Notes under the pieces: generated by a model
Databases searched by the model: none
The model's input: the letters and a program-made list of their open reading frames with translations, nothing else
What the model was told of the DNA's origin: nothing
Source of the DNA: Serratia microhaemolytica
Lineage (GTDB): Bacteria; Pseudomonadota; Gammaproteobacteria; Enterobacterales; Enterobacteriaceae
Length of the DNA stretch: 64,000 bases
Assembly (NCBI RefSeq): GCF_004011885.1
Contig: NZ_SBEF01000016.1
Location: 1-64,000 of the forward strand
Reading direction: 5' to 3'
Translations under genes and position numbers: made by a program
In this document: positions 17,546-26,950 of the stretch, one piece after another
Layout of the letters: each line of letters opens with the position of its first letter
Numbering within the stretch: the stretch's first letter is position 1

Positions 17546-18292
17546 GTGAGCATCTTCTTATACTGTGAGCAGCCAGCCGACAGCGATCGTCTGGCTGCGT
17601 TAGCACAACGTTGGCAACTGAGCAGTGATCACAATGCCGTGCTGGCACTGGTGTTAACTGCGCACGGCTTGGAGTTGCGCAAACGTGATGAACCGAAACT
17701 GGGGGCGATCAGTGTCGATTTTGTCACTGGCGCACTGGCTCACCGTAGGCGTTTTGGCGGTGGGCGAGGTGAGGCGGTAGCCAAAGCGGTCGGAATCAAA
17801 GGCGACTATTTGCCGAGTGTTGTCGATGCCACGGCAGGTTTGGGACGTGATGCTTTTGTATTGGCCGCGCTCGGTTGCCGTGTACAGATGCTAGAACGCA
17901 ATCCAGTAGTTGCTGCGTTACTGGAAGATGGCTTACAGCGTGCCTATCAGGATGCAGAGATCGGGGGGTGGCTACGTGAACGCTTAACGTTACTGCACGC
18001 TTCGAGTCTCACTGCGCTGGCCGAGCTCACTCCACGCCCTGAAGTGGTTTACCTTGATCCAATGTATCCACACCGCCAAAAAAGTGCGTTGGTTAAAAAG
18101 GAGATGCGGGTATTCCAGCAACTGGTAGGCAGTGATGAGGACGCCGATGGCTTGTTGCAACCGGCGCGCCAGTTGGCAACGCGAAGGGTGGTGGTGAAAC
18201 GGCCGGATTACGCCCCACCACTGGCTAATATCGCTGCCCATGCGGCGATTAACACTAAAAATCATCGTTTTGATCTCTATCCACCACTGTAA
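17546..18292 (+). CDS. rsmJ: 16S rRNA (guanine1516-N2)-methyltransferase RsmJ
   Basis: 248 residues with a GTG start at 17546, 8 nt after the prlC stop. A SAM-dependent methyltransferase for G1516 of 16S rRNA. The SAM-binding [19 protein letters not shown] lies near residues 91-109, the acidic residue after strand 2 in MLERNP near 115, and the DPMYPHR catalytic motif near residue 170. Length matches the family. No intrinsic terminator is obvious after the stop. Confidence 0.95.
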   Translation: MSIFLYCEQPADSDRLAALAQRWQLSSDHNAVLALVLTAHGLELRKRDEPKLGAISVDFVTGALAHRRRFGGGRGEAVAKAVGIKGDYLPSVVDATAGLGRDAFVLAALGCRVQMLERNPVVAALLEDGLQRAYQDAEIGGWLRERLTLLHASSLTALAELTPRPEVVYLDPMYPHRQKSALVKKEMRVFQQLVGSDEDADGLLQPARQLATRRVVVKRPDYAPPLANIAAHAAINTKNHRFDLYPPL

Positions 18293-18474
18293 TCTGTAGC
18301 ACTTCACCTGCGGTGTAATACAGGGGTGCAGTGCGCGAGATGCTTACCAATTCAATAGCGGTTGTGGTGCAAATTGCCGCTTACCTGAGGGCTAGAATAA
18401 CTTTCCATTTGATTTTCTTTGCATTAACTGGTGCGGGAAAGGCATTATCGAAATGAGTGGGAGGTGTGATGAGT

Positions 18475-18504
18475 AAAAAAATGCCAACGGATTAACGTCG
18501 GCAT
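18475..18504 (-). terminator. Intrinsic terminator of gdhA
   Basis: On the minus strand ATGCCGACG and CGTTGGCAT pair around TTAAT, with one mismatch, and are followed by seven T (A run at 18475-18481 on the plus strand). It lies about 40 nt after the gdhA stop. Confidence 0.85.
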
Positions 18505-18545
18505 TGGCGATTATCAGTGTGCTCAGTATTGCTAATAGTACAAAG

Positions 18546-19889
18546 TTACAGCACGCCTTGCGCTAACATGGCATCGGCTACTTTCACAAAGCCCGCAATG
18601 TTGGCACCGTGAACATAGTGGGTCTGCTTGTCTTCACCACCATACTGAACGCAAGCTTGGTGGATATCAGCCATAATCTGGCGCAGGCGGATATCTACTT
18701 TTTCGGCTCTCCAGTTGATGCGTGCCGCGTTTTGTGCCATCTCTAGGCCGGAAGTCGCTACACCACCTGCATTTGCTGCTTTACCTGGTGCAAACAGCAC
18801 GCCAGCTTTCAGGAATGCATCCGTTGCACGGATAGTGGTCGGCATGTTGGCACCTTCTGCCACGGCTTTGACGCCGTTGCGGATCAACACTTGGGCTGCT
18901 TCAAAATCGAGTTCGTTTTGAGTAGCGCAAGGCAGCGCGATATCAACCGGAACATTCCACGGCTGCTCACCAGGCAGGAAGGTGAGGCCACGCTCACGTG
19001 CATAATCGGCAACACGACCGTAGCGCTGATTTTTGATTTCGATCAGATGTGCCAGTTTTTCTGTGGTGAAGCCAGCTTCATCAACCAGTGTGCCACCAGA
19101 GTCTGAAACGGTAATCACCTTAGCATCCAACTCTAATGCTTTTTCAATGGTATATTGTGCAACGTTGCCTGAGCCGGAAACCGCAACACGCATACCCTCA
19201 AACCCTAGGCCGTGGCGCTGTAGCATCGAGTCAGTGAAATAGACCAAACCATATCCAGTTGCTTCTGGACGGATCAGGCTGCCACCAAACGACAAACCTT
19301 TGCCGGTGAAGACGCAGCCCGTCTGATTGGACAATTTTTTCATCATGCCGGCCATAAAGCCGACTTCACGACCACCAACGCCGATATCACCAGCGGGTAC
19401 GTCGGTGTCTGGGCCAAGATGACGGTATAGCTCGGTCATCAATGATTGGCAGAAGCGCATGATTTCGCCGTGGCTTTTGCCTTTCGGATCAAAATCTGAG
19501 CCGCCTTTACCACCACCCATCGGCAGTGTGGTTAAGGCATTTTTGAAGGTTTGTTCAAAACCTAAAAACTTCAGGATCGAGCTGTTAACAGACGGGTGAA
19601 AACGCATGCCGCCTTTGTATGGTCCGATAGCTGAGTTGAATTGTACGCGATAGGCGCGATTGACTCTTACCTGGCCCTGATCATCAACCCAACTCACGCG
19701 GAACTGGATCACACGTTCAGGTTCAACCAAACGCTCTAATAGCGCTTGTTCGCGATAGTGTGGATTGCGTTCGATGAATGGCCACAGGGAGGTGAAAACT
19801 TCTTGCACGGCCTGTAGAAACTCAGGTTGATGTGGGTTATTACGCTGTAACGATTGTAGAAACGATTCTAACGATACCGTTTGTTCCAT
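18546..19889 (-). CDS. gdhA: NADP-specific glutamate dehydrogenase GdhA
   Basis: 447 residues from ATG 19889, which has AGGAG upstream and makes the length equal to E. coli GdhA; the longer frame to 20003 is rejected. It converts 2-oxoglutarate, ammonia and NADPH to glutamate as a hexamer. The catalytic lysine region LPMGGGKGGSDFDPKGKS is near residues 120-137. The nucleotide-binding SGSGNVAQYTIEKA is near residue 240. It is monocistronic with its own terminator. Confidence 0.96.
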   Translation of the reverse strand: MEQTVSLESFLQSLQRNNPHQPEFLQAVQEVFTSLWPFIERNPHYREQALLERLVEPERVIQFRVSWVDDQGQVRVNRAYRVQFNSAIGPYKGGMRFHPSVNSSILKFLGFEQTFKNALTTLPMGGGKGGSDFDPKGKSHGEIMRFCQSLMTELYRHLGPDTDVPAGDIGVGGREVGFMAGMMKKLSNQTGCVFTGKGLSFGGSLIRPEATGYGLVYFTDSMLQRHGLGFEGMRVAVSGSGNVAQYTIEKALELDAKVITVSDSGGTLVDEAGFTTEKLAHLIEIKNQRYGRVADYARERGLTFLPGEQPWNVPVDIALPCATQNELDFEAAQVLIRNGVKAVAEGANMPTTIRATDAFLKAGVLFAPGKAANAGGVATSGLEMAQNAARINWRAEKVDIRLRQIMADIHQACVQYGGEDKQTHYVHGANIAGFVKVADAMLAQGVL

Positions 19890-20192
19890 GGATAGCTCCT
19901 GTCTAGCATTTTGGTTTCCCCTATGTGTGCTGAAGCTCATAGTCGGGGAAAAGGTTGGGTCTACTCCGAATATAACATTGAGAGGTGGTTGGTTAACAAG
20001 CACTAAATGAGTCAGTGACCTAAAAAATATGCTTCAATAATTCGCGGGTAGAAAAATGATATTGGTGCAGGGCAATTTTGGCGATCGCTCACCCTTCCCA
20101 TTGATTGAAAATCAAATGGAAAGGGCAAAAAACAGTCGGTACAAAATGGCAGAGAACAGGGTACTAGGCGCTAAATATCGCGCAGGGGATCA
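19890..20192. other. gdhA upstream region with a strong inverted repeat
   Basis: 303 nt between the gdhA start and the uspA stop. It holds the gdhA promoter, which I could not fix, and a near-perfect inverted repeat at 20092-20125. In the repeat, CCCTTCCCATTGATT faces AATCAAATGGAAAGGG across GAA. The repeat is followed by an A run, not a T run, so it is not a standard terminator. A frame at 20056-20259 crosses it and is probably chance. Confidence 0.5.
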
Positions 20193-20630
20193 CTACTCTT
20201 CATCGTCGTCATGTAGCGGTACGATCAACATATCCACATGCACAGTATTAATCAACTGACGGGCGGAAGACATCAGTTTGCTCCAGAAATCCTGATGATG
20301 CCCACATAATACCAAGTCGATATCATACTTTTTGATCGCATCAATCAGTACCTGTGCCAAATCTCCTCTGCCACTGAGTACTTCACTGACCGGGTAAGCG
20401 GCATGTTGCGATAGTTCTGCCAGTGCTTGATGAGTCTCCTCGTTGATCCGTTTTTGCATATCGCCTGGAGTGGCATCAATCAGGCCGATGTACAGGTCGG
20501 AGTAGTTTACATCAACGTGGATCAGCGAGATGTCGGCGGAAAAAGCACGCGCCATTGAGACACCTTTCTCAACCAAAACTTTGCTTTCCGGCGATAGATC
20601 AACTGCGATCAAGATATGTTTGTAAGCCAT
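20193..20630 (-). CDS. uspA: Universal stress protein UspA
   Basis: 145 residues from ATG 20630 (GGAGAG upstream); a longer frame to 20654 has no ribosome site. The Usp fold begins [21 protein letters not shown], and [20 protein letters not shown] near residue 107 is typical of the UspA subclass. It is a cytoplasmic stress protein induced on growth arrest. E. coli has uspB divergent upstream; here there is no uspB and the tRNA operon ends about 300 nt away. Confidence 0.95.
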   Translation of the reverse strand: MAYKHILIAVDLSPESKVLVEKGVSMARAFSADISLIHVDVNYSDLYIGLIDATPGDMQKRINEETHQALAELSQHAAYPVSEVLSGRGDLAQVLIDAIKKYDIDLVLCGHHQDFWSKLMSSARQLINTVHVDMLIVPLHDDDEE

Positions 20631-20938
20631 AAAAACTCTCTCCATGTATGCCAATTAAGCAGAGTGATCTCCGGCAGACAACGCCACGAGTTGAGGGCAG
20701 CAAACACTTAACGCTGTCAAACAGCAGAGATCACCCAGTGAAACCATCAAGTGTAGGCGGTATGCTAACCTAGCACCTGGCTGCAACGACTAAACTTCGC
20801 TCGGTGCGTAACTCTGTATATAGTAGCACTGCATTTAGCACACGATATGCCATTGTGATCACAATGCATCACATTGTTTGCTCATTTTGCCACTGCGTTA
20901 GGATGATGCTAGGTTTTCAGGGAGGAAATTACAGACGT
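20631..20938. other. uspA upstream region with a perfect palindrome
   Basis: 308 nt with no supported gene. CATTGTGATCACAATG at 20851-20866 is a perfect 16-bp palindrome that includes a TGTGA half-site, followed by another TCACA 5 nt later. It may be a regulator site for uspA, about 220 nt from its start, or a leftover operator. uspB is missing from this place. Confidence 0.4.
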
Positions 20939-20965
20939 AAAAAAACCCGCTCTCAGAGCAGGTTT
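20939..20965 (-). terminator. Intrinsic terminator of the tRNA operon
   Basis: On the minus strand AAACCTGCTCT and AGAGCGGGTTT form a stem with one G-U pair and a tight loop, followed by a run of seven T. It begins 9 nt after the tRNA-Pro CCA end. Confidence 0.9.
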
Positions 20966-20973
20966 CTTGAATT

Positions 20974-21050
20974 TGGTCGGCGAGAGAGGATTCGAACCTC
21001 CGACCCACTGGTCCCAAACCAGTTGCGCTACCAAGCTGCGCTACTCGCCG
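20974..21050 (-). tRNA. proM: tRNA-Pro (anticodon TGG)
   Basis: 77 nt including an encoded CCA. The minus strand reads CGGCGAGTAGCGCAGCTTGG at the 5' end, the anticodon loop contains TTTGGGA with anticodon TGG, and the T-arm reads GGTTCGAATCC. It looks the same as E. coli proM. It is the last tRNA of the four-gene operon. Confidence 0.97.
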
Positions 21051-21110
21051 ATTTGTGTGCTGATACTACCTTATCTGTTGTCGCCTGTAAACAGCAAAAA
21101 CTGAATTTTG

Positions 21111-21196
21111 TGGTGCGAAGAGAGGGACTTGAACCCTCACGTCCGTAAGACACTAACACCTGAAGCTAGCGCGTCTACCAATTCCGCCACCTTCGC
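21111..21196 (-). tRNA. leuT: tRNA-Leu (anticodon CAG)
   Basis: 86 nt including CCA, with the long variable arm of a leucine tRNA. The 5' end reads GCGAAGGTGGCGGAATTGGT; the anticodon loop holds CTTCAGGT with anticodon CAG. The variable arm has TCTTACGGA, one nucleotide shorter than I recall for E. coli leuT. Confidence 0.96.
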
Positions 21197-21295
21197 AAAT
21201 TCACAAAATTGCTCTTGCTTAGAACGACAATCTTACTACTCGAAACTACTCAAACTTACTTTAAGTTGAGCCGGTCACCCAGCATACTCAGTAAG

Positions 21296-21372
21296 TGGGG
21301 TGGCTAATGGGACTCGAACCCACGACAACTGGAATCACAATCCAGGGCTCTACCAACTGAGCTATAGCCACC
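21296..21372 (-). tRNA. hisR: tRNA-His (anticodon GTG)
   Basis: 77 nt including CCA. It starts GGTGGCTATAGCTCAGTTGG, with the extra 5' G typical of histidine tRNA, and has GATTGTGATT around the GTG anticodon. It is the second gene of the operon. Confidence 0.97.
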
Positions 21373-21553
21373 ATCGATACACTGCTGAAAGTTCTAATTG
21401 AGCAACCGGGCAAAACTCTGCTTATGCTCAAGTTAAACTGACAATCCAGCGTTACATCACATTTGGTCACTGCACAACATATTGATGTGTCACTGACTCG
21501 ATGTCTAGCCGCATTACGTGGTTAAACCACCGTAGCTCCTGCGTACAAACCAA

Positions 21554-21630
<77 letters not shown>

Positions 21631-21651
21631 GTAGCGCCGTTGCGGGTGGGG

Positions 21652-21680
21652 ATACTACGGATTTAACTGGACTCTGTCTA
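21652..21680 (-). promoter_or_regulatory. Promoter of the argX-hisR-leuT-proM operon
   Basis: On the minus strand TAGACA (21675-21680), a 17-nt spacer and TAGTAT (21652-21657) lie about 20 nt before tRNA-Arg. The stretch after the -10 box is GC-rich (CCCCACCCGC), like the discriminators of stringently controlled stable-RNA promoters. Confidence 0.75.
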
Positions 21681-21793
21681 GTGCTTTTTTCAGAATTTTT
21701 TCTTTTGGCGATGTTTTGTTCGTCTTTTGCTTGTCAACCGCGCAGGCTGGCGGTTACTAAAGAGATGATGGGCAATTTAACGTTAAGTGAAGA

Positions 21794-21816
21794 GAAAATC
21801 CGCCCCAATCGGGGCG
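21794..21816 (-). terminator. Terminator of the MarA/SoxS-type regulator gene
   Basis: On the minus strand CGCCCC and GGGGCG pair around GATT, followed by GATTTTCTC. It is a compact GC stem with a short T run, about 50 nt after the stop at 21869. Confidence 0.7.
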
Positions 21817-21868
21817 ATCAAAATAACCGCTGAACGGCTACGCTTGTGACAACAGCACTAAAGCCTGT

Positions 21869-22282
21869 TCAGCGACAGGCTGGGGGTTGTGAACCGTGCG
21901 AGTGTTTCACAAAAGCCAGTGGCAGCAGACGGTGCTGGTATCCTTTAATCGGTTCATGTTGCTGAACCCGTCGGTAGGCAGCGGGAGTCTGGCCGAACTG
22001 CTTTTTAAAGGCACGGGAAAAAGAGGGTTGCGAGTCAAAGTGAAACTGCAACGCGATATCGAGGATTGGGCGCGGAGTCGTCAGTAGAATTTTTGCTGCT
22101 TGGGACAGGCGACGTTGACGAATATAACTACCTAACGCATGACCAGTGGTACTGCGGAACATACGCTGCAAATGCCACTTTGAATAGCCTGATTTTGCAG
22201 CCACATTATCAAGCTGTAACGGTTGATCCAGATGTGTTTCTATCCAGTCGAGTAAATCATGAATAACACTGTTGCGATCCAT
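21869..22282 (-). CDS. AraC-family regulator, MarA/SoxS/RamA type
   Basis: 137 residues from ATG 22282 (GGGGAG upstream). The protein is almost only the AraC DNA-binding domain with two helix-turn-helix units: LDNVAAKSGYSKWHLQRMFR near residues 22-41, and PILDIALQFHFDSQPSFSRAFKKQFGQTPAAYRR near 72-105. There is no ligand domain, as in MarA, SoxS and RamA. Such proteins activate efflux, porin and oxidative-stress genes. The C-terminal tail of about 30 residues is longer than in SoxS. Neither soxR nor marR is adjacent, so I cannot choose between the named paralogues. Confidence 0.85.
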   Translation of the reverse strand: MDRNSVIHDLLDWIETHLDQPLQLDNVAAKSGYSKWHLQRMFRSTTGHALGSYIRQRRLSQAAKILLTTPRPILDIALQFHFDSQPSFSRAFKKQFGQTPAAYRRVQQHEPIKGYQHRLLPLAFVKHSHGSQPPACR

Positions 22283-22837
22283 TGTTTTGCTCCCCCACAG
22301 TAATGGCCAGCATTGCACCATCAACCTAGAACCTATCCCATCAGGGCTATTCACTACTTAATTTAGCTCCTGGAGCACGCTTGCCAGTCAAGCATATTAG
22401 CTGCACAAATCGCTTGCTACTGCTTAACAAACTGGTGTGAATCAGCGTTAGCAATTACGCTTTCAGAGATAGGATCTTAGTGTAATAACGCAAGATTGTG
22501 CTTTGATAATAAAACTGCAATTGTGATTATACAAGCATTAATTTGGTTAATTAGAAAAAAGGAACGGAGTATAGTAAGCATGTTAGCGCGCAATATTGAG
22601 GCTGCTTTCTGCCGTTAATATTGAGATTGCGAGCGCTTTTCTTTTACTAATATGTTGATTTTTTGTAGCCAAACGTTAATGCCATACATATAATCAGCGC
22701 CACTTGAACAACTGGCTGATGTCACGACTTTAAAACAGCAGCTAGGTGAAGCTGATACCCGGCATCATTGTTGTGGTAGCGTGGTTCACCGTTGGTAACC
22801 TGTTCTGGCAACGATAATAAAATATGTAGAGGCAACC
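22283..22837. other. Long gene-less stretch between the AraC-type gene and ndk
   Basis: 555 nt, AT-rich in the middle, with no supported gene. It must contain the promoters of the AraC-type regulator and of ndk. No clear hairpin with a T run and no recognisable small RNA was found. Confidence 0.4.
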
Positions 22838-23263
22838 ATGACCGTAGAACGTACCCTATCCATCATTAAACCGAACGCAGTGGCAAACAATCAAATTGGG
22901 GAAATTTTCGCCCGTTTTGAACGTGCTGGCTTTAAAATCATTGCCACCAAGATGTTGCAGTTAACCCGTGAGCAAGCTGAGGGCTTCTACGCGGAACACA
23001 AAGAGCGCCCATTTTTTGCCAGTCTGGTCGATTTTATGATTTCAGGCCCGATTGTGGTGCAGGTGCTGGCGGCGGAGAATGCGGTGCAACGCAATCGCGA
23101 CATTATGGGGGCTACCAACCCGGACAATGCATTAGCTGGCACGTTGCGTGCTGATTACGCGGAGAGTTTGACCGCCAACGCTGTGCACGGCTCTGACTCT
23201 GTTCACTCTGCTGAACGTGAAATTGCTTATTTCTTTGATCAAAGTGAAATCTGTCTGCGCTGA
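22838..23263 (+). CDS. ndk: Nucleoside diphosphate kinase
   Basis: 141 residues. It transfers the gamma phosphate between nucleoside triphosphates and diphosphates through a phosphohistidine. The active-site His is in [16 protein letters not shown] near residue 117, and the N-terminal [18 protein letters not shown] is diagnostic. AGAGG precedes the ATG. A hairpin without a T run (AGCGGCAG/CTGCCGCT, 23298-23322) follows. ndk-rlmN order matches E. coli. Confidence 0.97.
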   Translation: MTVERTLSIIKPNAVANNQIGEIFARFERAGFKIIATKMLQLTREQAEGFYAEHKERPFFASLVDFMISGPIVVQVLAAENAVQRNRDIMGATNPDNALAGTLRADYAESLTANAVHGSDSVHSAEREIAYFFDQSEICLR

Positions 23264-23477
23264 TTAACGCTGGCTTGGCCTATCACTAATGTTATAGAGC
23301 GGCAGTGTTACCGCCTGCCGCTGTGGCACCCTTCCAGAATCTAATGCCGGCAAAGATGGCAAGCTGGTAGCAAAGTTTGTACAATGCAGCCCCTTAGATA
23401 AGTCAACTTATCACTCAACGATAAAATTTCATTCTATTTCAAGCCACAACGTGTAATAACGAGGCACAAAAATCATC

Positions 23478-24692
23478 ATGTCAGATACCATCACTGTTGG
23501 GCAGTATACGCCCGAACAACATGCGCAGAGTCTTCAACCGAACAGTGAAGCTCAATCCAGTTCAGTGCAGCCCAGCAGCAAAATCAACTTGCTCGATTTG
23601 AACCGCCAGCAACTGCGCGAATTTTTTATTAATATGGGCGAAAAGCCGTTTCGTGCTGATCAGGTGATGAAGTGGATTTACCACTACTGCTGTGATGATT
23701 TCGAGCAGATGACCGACATTAATAAAACCTTGCGTAACAAATTACAGAGCGTTGCTGAAATCCGTGCACCGGAAGTGGCGGATGAACAGCGCTCGGTGGA
23801 TGGCACGATTAAATGGGCGATCCAGGTAGGTGAGCAACAGGTAGAGACTGTTTACATTCCAGAGCCGGATCGGGCGACATTGTGTGTTTCATCACAAGTC
23901 GGCTGTGCGTTGGAGTGTAAGTTCTGCTCAACTGCGCAGCAGGGATTTAACCGTAATTTACGTGTCTCTGAAATTATCGGCCAAGTTTGGCGAGCAGCGA
24001 AAATCATTGGCGCACAAAAAGTCACCGGTCAGCGTCCGATTACCAATGTGGTAATGATGGGTATGGGCGAACCGTTACTTAATTTGAATAATGTGGTGCC
24101 AGCTATGGAGATCATGCTGGACGATTTTGGTTTTGGGCTGTCAAAACGTCGTGTCACCTTATCGACATCCGGTGTAGTTCCGGCGTTAGATAAACTGGGT
24201 GATATGATTGATGTGGCGCTGGCCATTTCGCTACACGCGCCGAATGATAAAATTCGTGACGAAATTGTACCGATTAATCGTAAATACAATATTGCGACTT
24301 TTTTAGCTGCAGTAGAGCGCTATCTGGCCAAATCGAATGCTAACCAAGGGCGCGTGACAGTGGAATACGTCATGCTGGATCATATCAATGACAGCACTGA
24401 TGATGCCCATCAATTGGCTGAGGTGTTAAAAAACACACCTTGTAAAATCAATTTGATACCTTGGAATCCGTTCCCGAATGCGCCATATGGACGCAGTTCT
24501 AATAGTCGTGTTGATCGTTTCGCAAAAGTGTTAATGCAGTATGGTTTCACCACCATTGTGCGTAAAACACGCGGTGATGATATTGATGCAGCCTGTGGCC
24601 AATTAGCCGGTGATGTGATTGACCGAACTAAACGCACGTTGAAAAAACAACAGCTCGGGGAACCTATTTCAGTTAGGACGGTCGGAAACTGA
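23478..24692 (+). CDS. rlmN: Dual-specificity 23S rRNA/tRNA adenine-C2 methyltransferase RlmN
   Basis: 404 residues; a radical SAM enzyme that makes 2-methyladenosine at A2503 of 23S rRNA and A37 of some tRNAs. The radical SAM cluster motif CALECKFC is near residue 144 and GEPLLN near 194. The conserved methyl-carrying Cys is in AACGQLAG near residue 375. The N-terminal about 35 residues, rich in Ser and Gln, extend beyond the E. coli protein (384), so an internal start cannot be excluded. Confidence 0.95.
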   Translation: MSDTITVGQYTPEQHAQSLQPNSEAQSSSVQPSSKINLLDLNRQQLREFFINMGEKPFRADQVMKWIYHYCCDDFEQMTDINKTLRNKLQSVAEIRAPEVADEQRSVDGTIKWAIQVGEQQVETVYIPEPDRATLCVSSQVGCALECKFCSTAQQGFNRNLRVSEIIGQVWRAAKIIGAQKVTGQRPITNVVMMGMGEPLLNLNNVVPAMEIMLDDFGFGLSKRRVTLSTSGVVPALDKLGDMIDVALAISLHAPNDKIRDEIVPINRKYNIATFLAAVERYLAKSNANQGRVTVEYVMLDHINDSTDDAHQLAEVLKNTPCKINLIPWNPFPNAPYGRSSNSRVDRFAKVLMQYGFTTIVRKTRGDDIDAACGQLAGDVIDRTKRTLKKQQLGEPISVRTVGN

Positions 24693-25022
24693 GTGTGTTG
24701 TCGTTTATTAATAACGATGCTGCTCGTTGCACATCGGTCAATCAAGAAATATTGGTGATGTGTTGTTGTTAGTCATGTCGTGATGAGAGTGCTAGCGCTG
24801 TGATGACAGTGTAGTTTTGATGATGCACTGTTTCTGGTGAATTCGGGTGATATTGGCCTAACATTGTTGCAGTGACTTTGTGATTAGCTTTGCATTTTAA
24901 CTGGTTAGTTTGTTTTGATTGTGGTTAATGGTATAAAAAGGCGATTAACTCAGCAGAATTGGCGCAGACAATCAGGTAACATCATTCAGGGAAATTTACT
25001 GGAAGCATGAAGCTAACAACTT
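24693..25022 (+). promoter_or_regulatory. Intergenic region with candidate pilW promoter
   Basis: 330 nt without a gene. TTGTTT (24910-24915), a 16-nt spacer and TATAAA (24932-24937) form a plausible sigma-70 promoter for the pilW-rodZ operon, about 85 nt before the pilW ATG. Nothing else is recognised. Confidence 0.4.
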
Positions 25023-25769
25023 ATGAAGCTAAAAACTTGTCGTGTGATATGGGTTATTGCGATGCTGGCTGGTTGTGCCAGCAATCAACCGAGTAACCAA
25101 CATTCAGCAGCGGCCAGCCAGGCCCGTCTACAACTGGGGCTGGAGTATTTGCGCCAAGGAGAGATGCAGGCCGCTAGCTATAATCTGCAAAAAGCGCTGG
25201 AGCGGACACCGCAGGATTATCGCGCGCACCTGGCTATGGCACTTTTTTATCAGAAAGTGGCTAATAATGAGTCTGCGCGTTCACATTATCAGCGGGCACT
25301 CAGACTGGCACCGGACAATCCGACCGTACTGAATAATTACGGTGCGTTTCTCTGTAGTTTAGGGCAGTATGTAGCAGCTCAGCGTCAGTTTAGTTCTGCT
25401 GCACGGTTGGGCGATAACGGTCAAGTTGCCGACAGTTTGGAAAATGCCGGTTACTGCTCACTTCTGGCAGGTCAGATGCAGAGTGCTCAAACTTTATTGA
25501 TGCGGGCATTGAAGATTTCCCCGGAAAAAGGGGAAACAATTCTGGCGGAAGCAGAAAAGCAGTTTGGAGAAGGGAAGCACGTCGAGTCGCAGCTTTTGTT
25601 AGACAGTTATCAAAATGCGCTGCCGGCCAGTGCCGACAGTTTATGGTTACAGATCCGTTTCGCCGCGTCAGCAGGCCGCCAGGATAGCGTTCAGCATTAT
25701 GGCAAACAGTTAGCGCGAAGTTTTCCACAATCCAAACAGTACCAGCAGTTCTTAGCTAATGAATACTGA
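25023..25769 (+). CDS. pilW: Type IV pilus biogenesis/stability lipoprotein PilW (PilF family)
   Basis: 248 residues with a lipoprotein signal peptide ending in the lipobox LAGC (Cys about residue 18), then several TPR units, e.g. ARLQLGLEYLRQGEMQAASYN and YRAHLAMALFYQKVANNESARSHYQRAL. PilF/PilW is the outer-membrane pilotin for the type IV pilus secretin in Pseudomonas. Enterobacterial copies sit before rodZ even where pili are reduced. Its stop overlaps the rodZ start by 11 nt. No other pilus gene is in the window. E. coli K-12 lacks this gene at this place. Confidence 0.85.
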   Translation: MKLKTCRVIWVIAMLAGCASNQPSNQHSAAASQARLQLGLEYLRQGEMQAASYNLQKALERTPQDYRAHLAMALFYQKVANNESARSHYQRALRLAPDNPTVLNNYGAFLCSLGQYVAAQRQFSSAARLGDNGQVADSLENAGYCSLLAGQMQSAQTLLMRALKISPEKGETILAEAEKQFGEGKHVESQLLLDSYQNALPASADSLWLQIRFAASAGRQDSVQHYGKQLARSFPQSKQYQQFLANEY

Positions 25770-26757
25770 AGAAAATCAAAATAAAATTGTATCAATGACG
25801 ATAGGTCAACGCCTGCGTCAGGCTCGTGAAGAACAGGGGCTCACCCAACAGGTTGTTGCAGATCGTCTTTATCTCAAGATCTCAACTGTGCGCGATATTG
25901 AAGAGGATAACCTGGCGACAGATTTGGCCTCGACTTTTGTGCGTGGTTATGTGCGTGCCTACATTAAACTGCTTAATTTGCCAGAGGGGGAGTTACTGGC
26001 ATTACTTGATCAACAACAACCGGCTAAGGTAGCCAATGTGGCGAAAATGCAGAGTTTTTCGCTGGAAAAACGCCGTAAAAAGCGTGATGGTTGGCTAATG
26101 AGCTTTACCTGGTTGGTGGTATTTGTCGTGGTGGGCTTAACTGGCGCTTGGTGGTGGCAGCACCACAAGGCACAACAGGATGAAATTGCCACGATGGCAG
26201 AGCAATCTTCGGTTGAATTGTTTAAAGAAAAAGCATCATCGACGGGTTCATCAGTCAGTCAAGAAGCGAGCAATAGCTTACCCATCGTGCTAGATCAGCA
26301 ATCGACGGTTTCAACTGCGCCTGTGTCACAGCCTGTGCCGATTCATCCAGTACCATTGACAGGGCAGACACCCGCAATTTTAGCGCCTGAGCAGCCGAGT
26401 TCATCGGTAGCGCTCAATCTTTCGGTATCATCTGTTGATACAGCTCCAGTCAGCAATCCAACAGCGCCCCTCCAGACGACAGGCGCTAGCCAGAATGGCA
26501 CCGCTGATGTCAACAATGCGTTAGTGATGAATTTTTCTGCCGACTGCTGGGTACAGGTGATCGACGCTAGCGGAAAATCGCTGTTTAGTGGCACGCAAAA
26601 AGGGGGTTCACAGCTTAACCTGTCGGGTGTTCCACCCTATAAGTTAACATTAGGCGCACCGGCTGCAGTCGAGATCCTGTTCCAGGGTAAACCGGTTGAT
26701 TTAACACGTTTCGTCAGAACGAATCGTGTCGCACGTTTGAGCGTGCCTGCACAATAA
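25759..26757 (+). CDS. rodZ: Cytoskeleton protein RodZ
   Basis: 332 residues. The N-terminal cytoplasmic helix-turn-helix (IGQRLRQAREEQGLTQQVVADRL, about residues 16-38) binds MreB. A single transmembrane segment lies near residues 112-134 (WLMSFTWLVVFVVVGLTGAWWW). A Ser/Pro/Thr-rich periplasmic linker and a C-terminal DUF4115 domain (VMNFSADCWVQVIDASGKSLF onward) follow. It controls rod shape and links MreB to wall synthesis. It starts inside the pilW 3' end, so the two are translationally coupled. Confidence 0.95.
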   Translation: MNTEENQNKIVSMTIGQRLRQAREEQGLTQQVVADRLYLKISTVRDIEEDNLATDLASTFVRGYVRAYIKLLNLPEGELLALLDQQQPAKVANVAKMQSFSLEKRRKKRDGWLMSFTWLVVFVVVGLTGAWWWQHHKAQQDEIATMAEQSSVELFKEKASSTGSSVSQEASNSLPIVLDQQSTVSTAPVSQPVPIHPVPLTGQTPAILAPEQPSSSVALNLSVSSVDTAPVSNPTAPLQTTGASQNGTADVNNALVMNFSADCWVQVIDASGKSLFSGTQKGGSQLNLSGVPPYKLTLGAPAAVEILFQGKPVDLTRFVRTNRVARLSVPAQ

Positions 26758-26950
26758 TCGCTAAGTTAGGGATCTGTTCCAATCGGCATGATAGGTGCTG
26801 CTGGTTTTCACTGGCAGTGCGGAAAAGCCGTGGTGCAGTTGCTACCTACGCCTCGCTGGTGATTTTTTTGCAAAACAGACAGTAAAGCCAGCTGATTGGG
26901 AGTAGGTGCGAAATCTAAGGTTGTTAATGTTACCGCTGGGAGAGTAAGCC

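Noticed and set aside
20804-21148. 114-codon plus-strand frame
   Set aside because: It runs antisense through the tRNA-Pro gene and into tRNA-Leu.
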